Shown here: piece after piece, positions 25,252-34,600 of the stretch
How the letters are laid out: each line of letters starts with the position of its first letter
Numbering within the stretch: the stretch's first letter is position 1
NCBI RefSeq assembly: GCF_012985205.1
Contig: NZ_JABEKS010000004.1
Span: 124,001-188,000 of the forward strand
Reading direction: 5' to 3'
Source of the DNA: Planctomonas sp. JC2975
Lineage (GTDB): Bacteria > Actinomycetota > Actinomycetes > Actinomycetales > Microbacteriaceae
DNA length: 64,000 nucleotides
Notes under the pieces: generated by a model
Database searches by the model: none
What the model saw: the letters and a program-made list of their open reading frames with translations, nothing else
Told to the model about the DNA's origin: nothing
Made by a program: the position numbers and the translations under genes

Positions 25252-26160
25252 CTACTTGATGCCGGTGGTGGCGATGCCTCGGATGAGGAAACGCTGGCCG
25301 ACGAGGAACGCGAGGAAAACGGGTATCAGCGACACGACCGACATGGCGAACAGAGCTCCCCAGTTGCCGCCCGTCTGGTTGTCGATGAACTGTCCGAGAG
25401 CCACCTGCACCGTCCACGTGTGCGGCTGGGTCAGGTAAACGATCGGGCCGAAGAACTCGTTCCACATCCAGATGAACGTGAAGATCGTCGTCGTCGCCAG
25501 GGCCGGCGTCATGAGGGGCAGGATGACGCGGAAGAAGATCCGCGGATGCCCGCAGCCGTCGATGCGCGCCGCCTCGTCGAGCTCGCGCGGGATGCCGCGG
25601 ATGAACTGCACCATCAGAAAGATGAAGAACGAGTCCGTGCCGAGGACCTTGGGCAGGATCAGCGGCCAGAAGGTGTTCAGCATGTGCACGAACGAGAACA
25701 TGATGTACTGCGGCACCAGCGTCACCTGGAACGGCAGCATGATCGTCAGCAGCATGATCGTGAACGCGACCCGCTTGAACCGGAACTCCAGCCGGGCGAA
25801 CGCGTAGGCGGCGAGCGAGCAGGCGAGCAGGTTTCCCAGGATCGCGCCGAGCACGATGATGATCGAGTTGCCGAGGTAGAGGCTGAACGGATCCGACAGC
25901 GCGTTCCAGCCTGCGGTGTAGTTGCTCCACTGGAAGCTGTTCGGAATGATGCTCGCGTCGGTGAAGATCGCGTTGTTCGGTCGCAGCGAGCTGACGACCA
26001 TCCACAGCAGCGGATAGAGCATCACGAACGCCAGCAGGATCATGATGACGTGCTTGGCGACGCTCCACACCGAGCGCTTCACGCCACGCGACGCGGACCG
26101 GCTGCGCCTGCGCTCCTTCTCCGGCACCACGAGGGCTCGGGTTGCGGTCTCAGTTGTCAT
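25252..26160 (-). CDS. Carbohydrate ABC transporter permease, MalG type
   Basis: A 302-residue CUT1 permease: hydrophobic first helix VIMILLAFVMLYPLLWMVVSSLRP, the EAA loop ELDEAARIDGCGHPRIFFRVILPLMTP and the terminus FLIRGIATTGIK. It overlaps the upstream MalF-type gene by 11 bases. It should form a membrane channel with that partner and receive substrate from the Tat-type binding proteins encoded at 28695 and/or 36673. Confidence 0.93.
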   Translation of the reverse strand: MTTETATRALVVPEKERRRSRSASRGVKRSVWSVAKHVIMILLAFVMLYPLLWMVVSSLRPNNAIFTDASIIPNSFQWSNYTAGWNALSDPFSLYLGNSIIIVLGAILGNLLACSLAAYAFARLEFRFKRVAFTIMLLTIMLPFQVTLVPQYIMFSFVHMLNTFWPLILPKVLGTDSFFIFLMVQFIRGIPRELDEAARIDGCGHPRIFFRVILPLMTPALATTTIFTFIWMWNEFFGPIVYLTQPHTWTVQVALGQFIDNQTGGNWGALFAMSVVSLIPVFLAFLVGQRFLIRGIATTGIK

Positions 26161-27073
26161 AGAACACCCAATACTTCGAGGTGGCGAACGTCACGGCCGT
26201 GATGATCGCGATGATGATGAACAGCAACCACGCCATCGCGGATGCGTAGCCCATATTGAATTGGTTGAAGCCCTGCTGGTACAGGTACAGCGTGTAGAAC
26301 ATGGTCGAGTCCGAGGGACCGCCTGTTCCTCCCGACACCACGAACGCCTGCGTGAACGACTGGAACGCTCCGATCAGCTGCAGGATGATGTTGAAGAAGA
26401 TGATCGGCGAGAGCATCGGCAGCGTGATCCGGAAGAACCGGGTCCACCATCCGGCTCCGTCGATCGACGCAGCCTCGTAGTACATGTCGGGAATCTGGCG
26501 CAGGCCGGCGAGGAAGATGATCATCGGGGCGCCGAACGTCCACACGTTCAGGATGATGATCGTGCCGAGCGCGTACTGCGGGTCGGAGATCCATCCGGGC
26601 ATGTTGTGCAGCCCGAACAGCCCCAGCACCTGGTTCACCAGGCCCGTCTGGCTGAAGATCTGACGCCACAGGATCGCGACCGCGACCGAGCTGCCCAGCA
26701 GCGACGGCAGGTAGAACACCGACCGGTAGAACGGCAGCGCCCGCATCCCCTTGTCGAGAACGAGTGCCGCCGCGAGCGCGATCACCAGCTGGATCGGCAC
26801 CGAGATGAACACGTACTCGAAGGTGACGCGCAGCGAGTTCAGCAGGCGCGCGTCCTGGAACATGCGCACGTAGTTGTCGAACCCGATGAAGTGCGGAGCC
26901 TGAATCAGGTTGTAGTTCGTGAACGACAACCAGAGCGACGCGATCATCGGACCGGCGGTGATGAGCACCAGGCCCAAGAGCCATGGCAGCAGGAAGAAGA
27001 ATGCCGCCTTGTTGTCGCGTTTGCCGGTCGTCTTCGACGACCTCACAGAACGCAACTCTTCGAAGACGCTCAC
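26150..27073 (-). CDS. Carbohydrate ABC transporter permease, MalF type
   Basis: A 307-residue CUT1 permease with FLLPWLLGLVLITAGPMIASLWLSFTNY as first helix and the EAA motif YYEAASIDGAGWWTRFFRITLPMLSP. It is the first gene after a strong promoter with two flanking operators in the 184-base gap to the BNR-4 gene, so the permease-lacI unit can be transcribed separately from the binding-protein/BNR-4 genes upstream. Confidence 0.93.
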   Translation of the reverse strand: MSVFEELRSVRSSKTTGKRDNKAAFFFLLPWLLGLVLITAGPMIASLWLSFTNYNLIQAPHFIGFDNYVRMFQDARLLNSLRVTFEYVFISVPIQLVIALAAALVLDKGMRALPFYRSVFYLPSLLGSSVAVAILWRQIFSQTGLVNQVLGLFGLHNMPGWISDPQYALGTIIILNVWTFGAPMIIFLAGLRQIPDMYYEAASIDGAGWWTRFFRITLPMLSPIIFFNIILQLIGAFQSFTQAFVVSGGTGGPSDSTMFYTLYLYQQGFNQFNMGYASAMAWLLFIIIAIITAVTFATSKYWVFYDN

Positions 27074-27167
27074 GCGAGCCCCCTTGTAATCGACACTGAA
27101 TACATGGTGCGGATCCGCCGGCGTCCCGCACTGGCTGACAGTACAGGACCGGTGGCGAAGTCACCCC

Positions 27168-27251
27168 GGAAAGCGCTTCCCGCCCGATGTCCGAGCAACG
27201 GTACCTGTAGGGACCCGTACTCGTCAAGCGCACTCAGAAAGCGATTTCTGA
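27168..27251 (-). promoter_or_regulatory. Operator-promoter-operator region of the permease operon
   Basis: Minus strand, in order of transcription: operator at 27235-27251 (in plus orientation CAGAAAGCGATTTCTGA), -35 TTGACG (27222-27227), 18-base spacer, -10 TACCGT (27198-27203), operator GGAAGCGCTTTCC (27168-27180). The operator centres are about 69 bases apart. The same 17-base operator sequence and the same order recur at 36551-36641 before the second binding-protein gene. Confidence 0.75.
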
Positions 27252-27257
27252 CACAGA

Positions 27258-28574
27258 CTAACATCCGTGCCCGCCTCCTCTGACCACGTCGCGGAGCACG
27301 ACCTCGCAACGGAAGTGCTGCGATGCCGTCATCTCCCCGCGGAACCAGAGCAGAAGACTGCGATCCGGGTCACCGGGAACCGCGATCGGGCGCAGATTGT
27401 CGACGTCCGAGCCGCAAGTGATCGCCTCCCACCTCCAGCTCGCGCCCGAATCCGTCGTTCGGCCGGCATAGATCTCGTGGTGTGCGGTGCGCTCGTCGGT
27501 CCGCGGGTCGAACGGAGTCGACAGGTAGACGACGTCCAGGTCGTCGGGGTCGATGACGGCGAGTCCCGTGTAGTCCTGCTCGTGCGGCAGCAGCCCGGCA
27601 CCCGCCTTGGCGAGCGGATGCCGCACCCAGGATCCGTCCGCCTCCAGCCGTGCGTAGACGAAGCGGTGGTCCAGCACCGGACGCATCCTGGCGAACTCCT
27701 CGTCGGGCCCGGGATCGTCGTCCCCGCGCGCCGAGAGGGTGGCGGCGATCGTTCCAGCCGCATCCCGACGGATGTCGGACGTCCAGGCGTGCGTGAGCGC
27801 TACGCCGCCGATCCGCTCCCCCGCACGCAGCACCGTCGTCAGCCCCACCTGCGACGCGCCATCGGTCTGCGGATCGAACGGATGCTCGTCGAACACGGAT
27901 CCGTCGCTCCTGCGCAGCGCGCCGCCCGCGAAGTAGCCGTGGTAGATCGAGTTGTCGTAGTCGCGCGGATGATGGTCCGTCGTGACCAGATCGATCCGGC
28001 CATCGGATGCCGCATACCGCGTGTACCCGTTGACGTAGCCGACCTTGGGCCTGGTGAAGACCTTGCCGGCATACGCCCACGTGTCGCCGTCATCGTCGGA
28101 GACGAGCACGCAGGGATCGTCGTTGACGGCCCTGCTGAAGCAGTACAGTCGTCCGTCCAGCTCGTGAAGATTGCAGTAGGTGACACCGCGCCCGCCGGTG
28201 AACGGAGCCCAGTCGAAGGTGTGCTCGGGTCCCCAGGTGGTGGGATCACCCGGCTCGCTGACTCGCCAGCACATCAGGTCGTTGGTCTTGTGCTTCGTGT
28301 AGGCGGCGAGCCAGCGGCCGTCGGCGCGTCGCCACAGCGCAGGAACGTCGTGGTCGTCCGTCTCGAACGCCTCGTGCAGCACGACGATCCTGGCCGTCTG
28401 CGACGCGAGATCGACAACGGTCAGCTCGACGTTCCCGGCTCGCGTCTCGCCCCCCGGTCCCTCCCCAGCGGCGATCGAGCCGACGACCAAGGTCTGCGTG
28501 TCCCGGTCGACGATGGCGCGCTCGTCCTGAAACCAGCACCAGGCCCCGTTGTCATTGATGACGTACTCGGTCAT
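27258..28574 (-). CDS. BNR-4 repeat beta-propeller protein (putative GH145/PL42-like rhamnosyl-uronate enzyme)
   Basis: A 438-residue protein built of propeller blades, with recurring Asp-box-like turns (VSDDDGDTWAYAGKVF, TTDSGASWRWEAI) and the BNR-4 (PF15892) stretch TTDHHPRDYDNSIYHGYFAGG. The beginning, DNGAWCWFQDERAIVD, is also characteristic. No signal peptide is visible, so it should be cytoplasmic. Related propellers include GH145 alpha-L-rhamnosidase and PL42/PL24/PL25 lyases, which act at rhamnose-glucuronate linkages. The assignment here is by fold and context only. It follows the first Tat-type binding-protein gene, with a 13-bp hairpin between. Ribosome site AAAGGAATCC precedes the ATG. 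Confidence 0.8.
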   Translation of the reverse strand: MTEYVINDNGAWCWFQDERAIVDRDTQTLVVGSIAAGEGPGGETRAGNVELTVVDLASQTARIVVLHEAFETDDHDVPALWRRADGRWLAAYTKHKTNDLMCWRVSEPGDPTTWGPEHTFDWAPFTGGRGVTYCNLHELDGRLYCFSRAVNDDPCVLVSDDDGDTWAYAGKVFTRPKVGYVNGYTRYAASDGRIDLVTTDHHPRDYDNSIYHGYFAGGALRRSDGSVFDEHPFDPQTDGASQVGLTTVLRAGERIGGVALTHAWTSDIRRDAAGTIAATLSARGDDDPGPDEEFARMRPVLDHRFVYARLEADGSWVRHPLAKAGAGLLPHEQDYTGLAVIDPDDLDVVYLSTPFDPRTDERTAHHEIYAGRTTDSGASWRWEAITCGSDVDNLRPIAVPGDPDRSLLLWFRGEMTASQHFRCEVVLRDVVRGGGHGC

Positions 28575-28634
28575 GGATTCCTTTCACGCGACCGCACGGC
28601 GTCGGGAACATCCGTCAGGTCGCAGGCAGCGATG

Positions 28635-28668
28635 CTCGGCCCGAGCGAGGAGTCGCGCTCGGGCCGAG
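28635..28668 (-). terminator. Strong hairpin after the binding-protein gene (operon-internal)
   Basis: A perfect 13-bp stem (28635-28647, CTCGGCCCGAGCG, with 28656-28668) and eight-base loop lie 26 bases after the binding-protein stop, before the BNR-4 gene. No T-run follows. Same arrangement as at 15973-16014 and 51158-51192. Confidence 0.68.
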
Positions 28669-28694
28669 AGTTCACGTGCGTCGATGCGTCTGGG

Positions 28695-30032
28695 CTACGA
28701 GTTGGTGTCCAGCAGGCTCTGGACCTCGGACTTGAACGCAGCGGCGGCATCGGCGGGAGTCGCGCGGTTGAAGATGACGTCCTGCGTGTGGCGCTGCGCC
28801 ACCTGGGCCACCGTGCTCGTTCCCTTCGGCGGCACCGGCGGCACCCAGCTGATCTCGCTCGTGACGTTCTGCATGTAGGCGATGGCGAGCTGGTCTGTCT
28901 TCGCGAGCAGCGGCGTGATCGTCTCGAGCACCTTCTCGTTCGTGGGAATGCCTCGATCGATCAGTTGCAGCTTCGCTGCCGACGTGTCGTTCAGGAAGAC
29001 GTTGATCAGGCCGCCGGCCTGCGCCGGATACTTCGTCTGCGCCGACATCGACCAGTACATCGACGGCTTGAGGTAGAGGCCGTTCTTCTTCGCCGAACCG
29101 GACGAGCTCGGCGGGCGGAGCAGCACCAGGTCACCGCCGTTCGCCTGGGCGAGCGCCGTGAGCTGGGAGTTCCAGTGCCATCCCATGGCGGACTTGCTCG
29201 TGCCGAAGAGCTCCTGCTGCACTGACGAAGCGATGTCGTTGGTGTACTGGTCGGCGGTGGGGCCGCCGCCGGATGCGAAGAGTTTCTTGACCATCGTGAA
29301 CCAGCTCGCGACCCCGTCGGCCGTGAAGGCGAGCTTGCCCTTGTCCGTGTAGAGCTGCTGGCCGTGCTGGTGCAGCCAGATCTGCAGATCCTGGTCGGCT
29401 CCGTACCACGACGTACCGGTGAAGGCGCCGCCGGAGGCCTTCGCGAGCTTCGTGCTCAAGGCGATGTAGTCATCCCAGGTCCAGGTCTTGTCGTCGGGGA
29501 GATCGACACCGGCCTTCTCGAACAGCGACTTGTTCGCGAACACGCTGTAGACCGTGTTGCCGGCGGGGATGCCGTACAGCTTGCCGCCCTGCGTTCCCGC
29601 GGCCAGCGACGATTTCAGAGGCGCCGTGTCGATGCTGCCGACGTTGCTCATGTCGAGCAGCGCGCCGCGGCCGCCGTACTCGGCGATGTACGCCTGGTCC
29701 ATCTGGATGATGTCCGGCGCCGTCTGCGCTGCCACCTGCGTGGACAGCTTGGTCCAGTACGTCGCCCACTCTCCGGGCGCCTGGGTGACAGTGACCTTCG
29801 GATGCGCCGTCGTGAAGTTCGTCACGATCGTGCCGGTGTACTGCGTGCGAAGCGGATTGGTCCACCACGCGAGCGTGAGCGTCGACTTCTTGAAGGCGTC
29901 GCCCGCGGCCGCCGTCGTCGTCGCGCCCCCGCCGGTCGGCGCGGAGGTTCCGCACCCCGCGAGTAGGAATGTCGTGCCGATACCGGTCAGTGCGAGCGCA
30001 CCGAACTGGCGCCGAGAGAGCTGCTGTGACAT
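28695..30032 (-). CDS. Sugar ABC transporter substrate-binding lipoprotein, Tat-type signal (paralogue 1)
   Basis: A 445-residue binding protein. The signal MSQQLSRRQFGALALTGIG has the twin-arginine motif SRRQF, then a hydrophobic stretch and lipobox LLAGC: a Tat lipoprotein. The mature part has the family-1 pattern (TLAWWTNPLRTQYTGTIVTNF, DIIQMDQAYIAEYGGRGALLDM, WVPPVPPKGTS). The ATG at 30032 has an excellent AAGGAGG site. It is clearly paralogous to the protein at 36673; the genes share 27 identical bases around the start codon and most protein motifs. It should feed the permeases at 25252-27073. The operator at 30101-30120 suggests control by the divergent LacI. Confidence 0.92.
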   Translation of the reverse strand: MSQQLSRRQFGALALTGIGTTFLLAGCGTSAPTGGGATTTAAAGDAFKKSTLTLAWWTNPLRTQYTGTIVTNFTTAHPKVTVTQAPGEWATYWTKLSTQVAAQTAPDIIQMDQAYIAEYGGRGALLDMSNVGSIDTAPLKSSLAAGTQGGKLYGIPAGNTVYSVFANKSLFEKAGVDLPDDKTWTWDDYIALSTKLAKASGGAFTGTSWYGADQDLQIWLHQHGQQLYTDKGKLAFTADGVASWFTMVKKLFASGGGPTADQYTNDIASSVQQELFGTSKSAMGWHWNSQLTALAQANGGDLVLLRPPSSSGSAKKNGLYLKPSMYWSMSAQTKYPAQAGGLINVFLNDTSAAKLQLIDRGIPTNEKVLETITPLLAKTDQLAIAYMQNVTSEISWVPPVPPKGTSTVAQVAQRHTQDVIFNRATPADAAAAFKSEVQSLLDTNS

Positions 30033-30100
30033 GTGGCCTCCTTGCCAAGCTGTGATCGAGCGGATCCGGCTGCGCGGAGCGTGCGTCACGGCAACCTCGT

Positions 30101-30138
30101 GAAAGTGAACGCTCACTTTCTAGAGTGCAGAATGCACT
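30101..30138. promoter_or_regulatory. Operators between the divergent binding-protein and lacI genes
   Basis: GAAAGTGAACGCTCACTTTC (30101-30120) is palindromic in 18 of 20 positions. A second palindrome, AGTGCAGAATGCACT (30124-30138), has perfect six-base arms. The core AGTGAACG-TCACT recurs at 31410-31425 before the beta-helix gene, so the LacI at 30297 probably controls both. Confidence 0.65.
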
Positions 30139-30296
30139 ATCGACCCCTTAAGATGCAAATGGATCGACCACGACGCGCATCGAATACGGCCATCACCGAC
30201 GAGATCCGGCCGAATGCCCCGGCGTCGGATACCGTGACGAACGCGGAGCGGTCGCTCGCCGCGAGACGAAGGACGTCCGCCCGAAGGGACCACCGG

Positions 30297-31343
30297 ATGA
30301 GGGATCAGATGGCCAACAAAGCGACACGAGCGACGGCTCCGAGGCGCAAGCGCGTGACGATCATGGAAGTGGCGGGTCACGCGGGCGTCTCGCACCAGAC
30401 CGTGTCCCGCTATCTGCAGTTCAACGGCGGGCTCAAGCCTGCGACGGTCGAGAAGATCGAGGCCGCGATCCGGGACCTGGACTACAAGCCGGATCTCATC
30501 GCCCGGTCGATGCGCACGCGTCGCACCAACCGCATCGCGATCGTGCTTCCCGAGCTCACGTACTACCTGCCCATGCCGTTCCAGGGCGCGACGGCCGTGG
30601 CGCACGAGGCCGGATACGAAGTCGACGTCGTGAGCCTGGAGGGCGACGAAGCCCGTCGGCGCGATCGAGTGCGCTCGCTCCTGGAGAGCGAACGGGTCGA
30701 GGGGGTGCTCTCCCTGACTCCGCTCGGAGACACGCTGTCCCTGGAGGCGGAGCCATCGACGCCGATCCTCGTCGTCGGTCAATACGACGACAAGATGCGC
30801 TCGACGGGCTCATTCGCCGACGGCGCCTTCGCCGCCGAGGTCGTCAAGCACCTGGCCGACCACGGCCACCGCCGATTCCTGCACGTGGCCGGTGACCAGC
30901 GGTGGGCATCCGCCCGCAATCGCCTGCTCGTCTACGAGCAGACCATCGAACGGCTCGGCCTCGAGTCGTACGGCATCGTCGGCGGCGAGTGGACGGCGCA
31001 GTCCGGCTACGACGCGGCCAGAGATCTGCCGGCGAACTCCGGAGTGACCGCTGTCTTCGCCGCGAAGGACACCATCGCGTTCGGTGTGATCCGCGGACTG
31101 CAGGATCGCGGCATGCGCGTTCCCGACGACATCAGCGTCGTCGGATGGGACAACGACGAGTTCGCTCGCTTCTCCGCTCCCACGCTGTCGACGGTCGAGG
31201 ACAACCTCGAACTCATCGGCCGACGGAGCATGCAGCAGCTGATCGCCCGCATCGAGGGAATGGAGCCGCCCGAGGTACCGCAGGAACTCATCGGCCGGCT
31301 GATCCCTAGGGGATCCAGCGGACCGGCACCAGTCTCCCGCTGA
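30297..31343 (+). CDS. LacI-family transcriptional regulator
   Basis: A 348-residue repressor with the HTH at residues about 19-45 (VTIMEVAGHAGVSHQTVSRYL), hinge helix (LIARSMRTRRTNRIAIVLP), and sensing domain (FAAKDTIAFGVIRGL, ISVVGWDNDEFARFS). The ATG at 30297 has AAGGGA seven bases upstream; an alternative ATG at 30309 is possible. It lies between the first binding-protein gene and the secreted beta-helix gene. Operators of one type (AGTGAACG-TCACT) lie on both sides, arguing for autoregulation and control of both neighbours. Confidence 0.92.
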   Translation: MRDQMANKATRATAPRRKRVTIMEVAGHAGVSHQTVSRYLQFNGGLKPATVEKIEAAIRDLDYKPDLIARSMRTRRTNRIAIVLPELTYYLPMPFQGATAVAHEAGYEVDVVSLEGDEARRRDRVRSLLESERVEGVLSLTPLGDTLSLEAEPSTPILVVGQYDDKMRSTGSFADGAFAAEVVKHLADHGHRRFLHVAGDQRWASARNRLLVYEQTIERLGLESYGIVGGEWTAQSGYDAARDLPANSGVTAVFAAKDTIAFGVIRGLQDRGMRVPDDISVVGWDNDEFARFSAPTLSTVEDNLELIGRRSMQQLIARIEGMEPPEVPQELIGRLIPRGSSGPAPVSR

Positions 31344-31399
31344 GCAGTGCCACGAACGCGTCGACCAACCGCCGTGCCGGAGCGAGTTGCCCGTGGGCG

Positions 31400-31427
31400 T
31401 TGACATCAATAGTGAACGATCACTAAT
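31400..31427 (+). promoter_or_regulatory. Promoter and operator of the secreted beta-helix gene
   Basis: TTGACA (31400-31405) is followed after 16 bases by ACTAAT (31422-31427). The operator TAGTGAACGATCACTA (31410-31425; 14 of 16 symmetric) fills the spacer and overlaps the -10, a classic repressor position. About 186 bases of leader follow before the ATG at 31614; I see no other element there. Confidence 0.65.
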
Positions 31428-31613
31428 GTCCTCAACATCCGCTCATGACCGGGCGGTTCCGTGAACTCGCATCGAGTTCGAGCAGCGACCCCACCATGAG
31501 TCCCGTGGGGCGCGCACCTCGTGAAGGCGTCGCTCCGACGCCTGAATCGTCGACCCCGCGCGCCCTCGGCCTCCGCCCGCTGCCCACGACCTGCAGAAGC
31601 GAAAGGAACACCG

Positions 31614-34600
31614 ATGTCCCTCTTCTCGACAGCACGACGAACTCGAGGTCTCGCCGTCGTCGCGCTGACCGCTGCGGTGGTCGCGACGGTGACGGGGCTA
31701 GCAGCGATCCCGCCCGCGGCCGCCTCGACGACCACCGGCTTCACCGGTTACACCGACAAGGCGCAGCTCCAGGCGACGGGTCGTGGTGTGGTTCAAAGCG
31801 GTGTTCTTCCCGTGTCGGACGCCACCGTGCCGTCCGGCAGCGGAACGACGTACTACGTCGATTCGCAGAACGGCGACGATTCGCAGAGCGGCACGACTGA
31901 AGCGACAGCATGGAAGTCGTTCGCGCACGTGAACGCGACGGTCTTCCAGCCGGGCGACCGCATCCTCCTCAAGGCGGGGAGCACATGGGCGGCATCGGGC
32001 GACCAGGTCGCGAAGGAGGCGTTCGACTACACCACCTGGAGCAACGGCGTGCCGACGGATGTGACGGAGCCGGCGCCGACCGCGCTGGTCGCCCCGCAGG
32101 GTTCGGGCACCGCCGCCGCTCCGATCGTGATCTCCAGTTACGGCACGGGCAATGCCCCGAAGCTCGCCGGTCGCGGCGTCGTCAACGACGTTCTGCAGCT
32201 CACGAACCAGCAGCACTGGGACATCTCCAACCTCGACATCAGCAACGTGACAGACGGATTCGACCCCTCCGTCTGGCAGCCCGGCGCGAACCAGGGGCTG
32301 CTGCCAGGCGAGGAGAACCCGAAGACCGGTGACCTGCGCGGCATCCACGTGCAGGGCGAGAACGCGGGCACGCTCAGCGGATTCGACATACACGACGTCT
32401 TCGTCCACGACGTCAGCGGCGTCACCTGGTCGATCGGCAGTGCCGGCCTCGACAGATCGAAGCGCACCGGCGGAATCCTGTTCGAAGGGCTCAAGGGCGA
32501 CGGCCGCACCGTCTCGCGATTCGATGACGTGGTGATCAGCGACGACTACGTCGCCAACACGTCGTTCGCGAACGTCATCTTCAAGCAGTTCTCCGGCATG
32601 GGCACGGACAGGTACCAGGACCGCGCTCCCGGATGGGGCGACAGGGCCGTCGCGAAGGCCAGCAACACCGGTGTGATCACCGAGGACCCGAACTGGCGCC
32701 CGAACACCGACATCCGCATCTCCGACAACTACCTCACCAACCGCGACACCCAGTACGGATGGGACTCGCTCTACCTGACGAGCGTTCAGGGAGCGACGGT
32801 CGAGGGCAACCTCATCGACGGCGCAGGCGTCTCCGGTATCGAGATGTACTACTCGGACAACATCGTCGTGCAGAACAACGAGGTCGCGGCCATTCTCAAC
32901 AGGGCGAACGCCGCCGACTCCAACGCGCTCGACGGCGACCGCGGAACGTCCAACATCCTGATGCAGGACAACTACCTCCACGACTCCGGTGAGGGCGTGC
33001 TGCTCTGCGGGTTCGGCTTCGGCACGTCGATCGTGCGCTACAACGTGATCCAGGATGTCGCGCGCAACTACGTGAACCCGCACGGCGACTCCGGCGTGAA
33101 CGTCATCTACGGCAACCTCATGTACAACACACGCGCGCCGTCGTCGAACAACTCCGTCGGATTCTTCAACTCGTCGGGTACGAACGGCAGCGTCCTGACG
33201 GACAAGAACCGGCACTACCTGTACGACAACGTCTTCGTCAACACGCTCGCATCGGTGAGCGGTGCCGCACTGCAGGCATCCTTCCCTGGCGTCTCGTTCG
33301 GCAACAACGCCTACTACGGTCCCGACGTCAGCGCGCCGGCTCAGGATGCGCATCCCACCACGAGCGATCCGGGCATCGGCGATCCTTCGACCGCCATTGC
33401 GAACATCGCACCCGGTTCGGCGTCGTCGCCGCTCATCGCGGCCGGCACTCCCGTCGATCTGAGCCAGGTCGCCCCCGGCATGGCCGTGACAGGTGCCTCG
33501 GGCACGAGCGCACTCCCGGTCGGATCCGACTTCTTCGGCAACGCGCTGACCTCTCCGCCGACCATCGGACCGTCGTCCTACACTCCGGCCAGCGGCAAGG
33601 CCGTCGTGGTCGGTATCGTCCGCGACCAGGACGGCGTGGCCGTGCCGGGCGCGCAGGTCCGCTACGGAAGCGCGTCGCTGACCAGCGGTGCGGACGGACG
33701 CTACGCCATCGAGGTTCCGGCAGGCGACTACTCGCTCGCGGCGACCGCGGCGGGATACGCCGATGGCTCACCCGTCGCGATCACTGTCAGCGCCGGGCAG
33801 ACGCTCGCTGAGGATCTCGCACTCGGCCAGACCACGTCGACGGTGGGAACGGTCACCGGAACCGTCACTTCCGGAGGCAAGCCGATCGCCGGCGCCGAGA
33901 TCACCCTCGCGCAGGGCACGACGACTGTCGCAACGGCGACGAGCGACGCGAACGGCGTGTACACGATGTCGGACGTTCCGATGGGCACCGGCTACACGCT
34001 GGAGGCGGCGAAGTCCGGATACCAGACGGCGTCGCAATCCGACGTCGAGGTGAAGCCGGCGCGGACCGTGACGGTCGATCTCACGGTCTCAGCCGAGGTC
34101 GGTGCCACGCACTACGCGATCGACGAGACGTTCGACAACGATCCGACGGGTGCCTTCACCCAGACATCCGACGGCGCACTGGTGGCGAACACGGCGCCGG
34201 CCGTCGGATCCATCAGCGTCGTGGACAACCCCGACCAGCCGGGCGACAAGTACCTCAGCATCGCCAAGACCAGCTCCAGCTCCGGCGTGCTCGCCGTGCA
34301 CAACACGTCGGCACTCGGCCTCACCGGCACCGTGACGATCGAGGCGCGGATAGAGCGCACGAGCACCAACACGTCGGCGAACCAGGTGGCGATGTACTCC
34401 TACGGCGCATCGGACTGGAACGCCGCGAACCCGGCATCGTCTGCGAACCCCGCTGCGACGTTCGGCTTCGCCAAGGGCCAGATCATGACCCACAACGTCA
34501 CGGGCTCCAGCAGCGTGAAGAACGTCGTCGGGTACAACGTCGGGCAGTGGTACACCGTGCGCAACGTGGTCGACCTGGACACCGGGACCTTCGACTTCTA

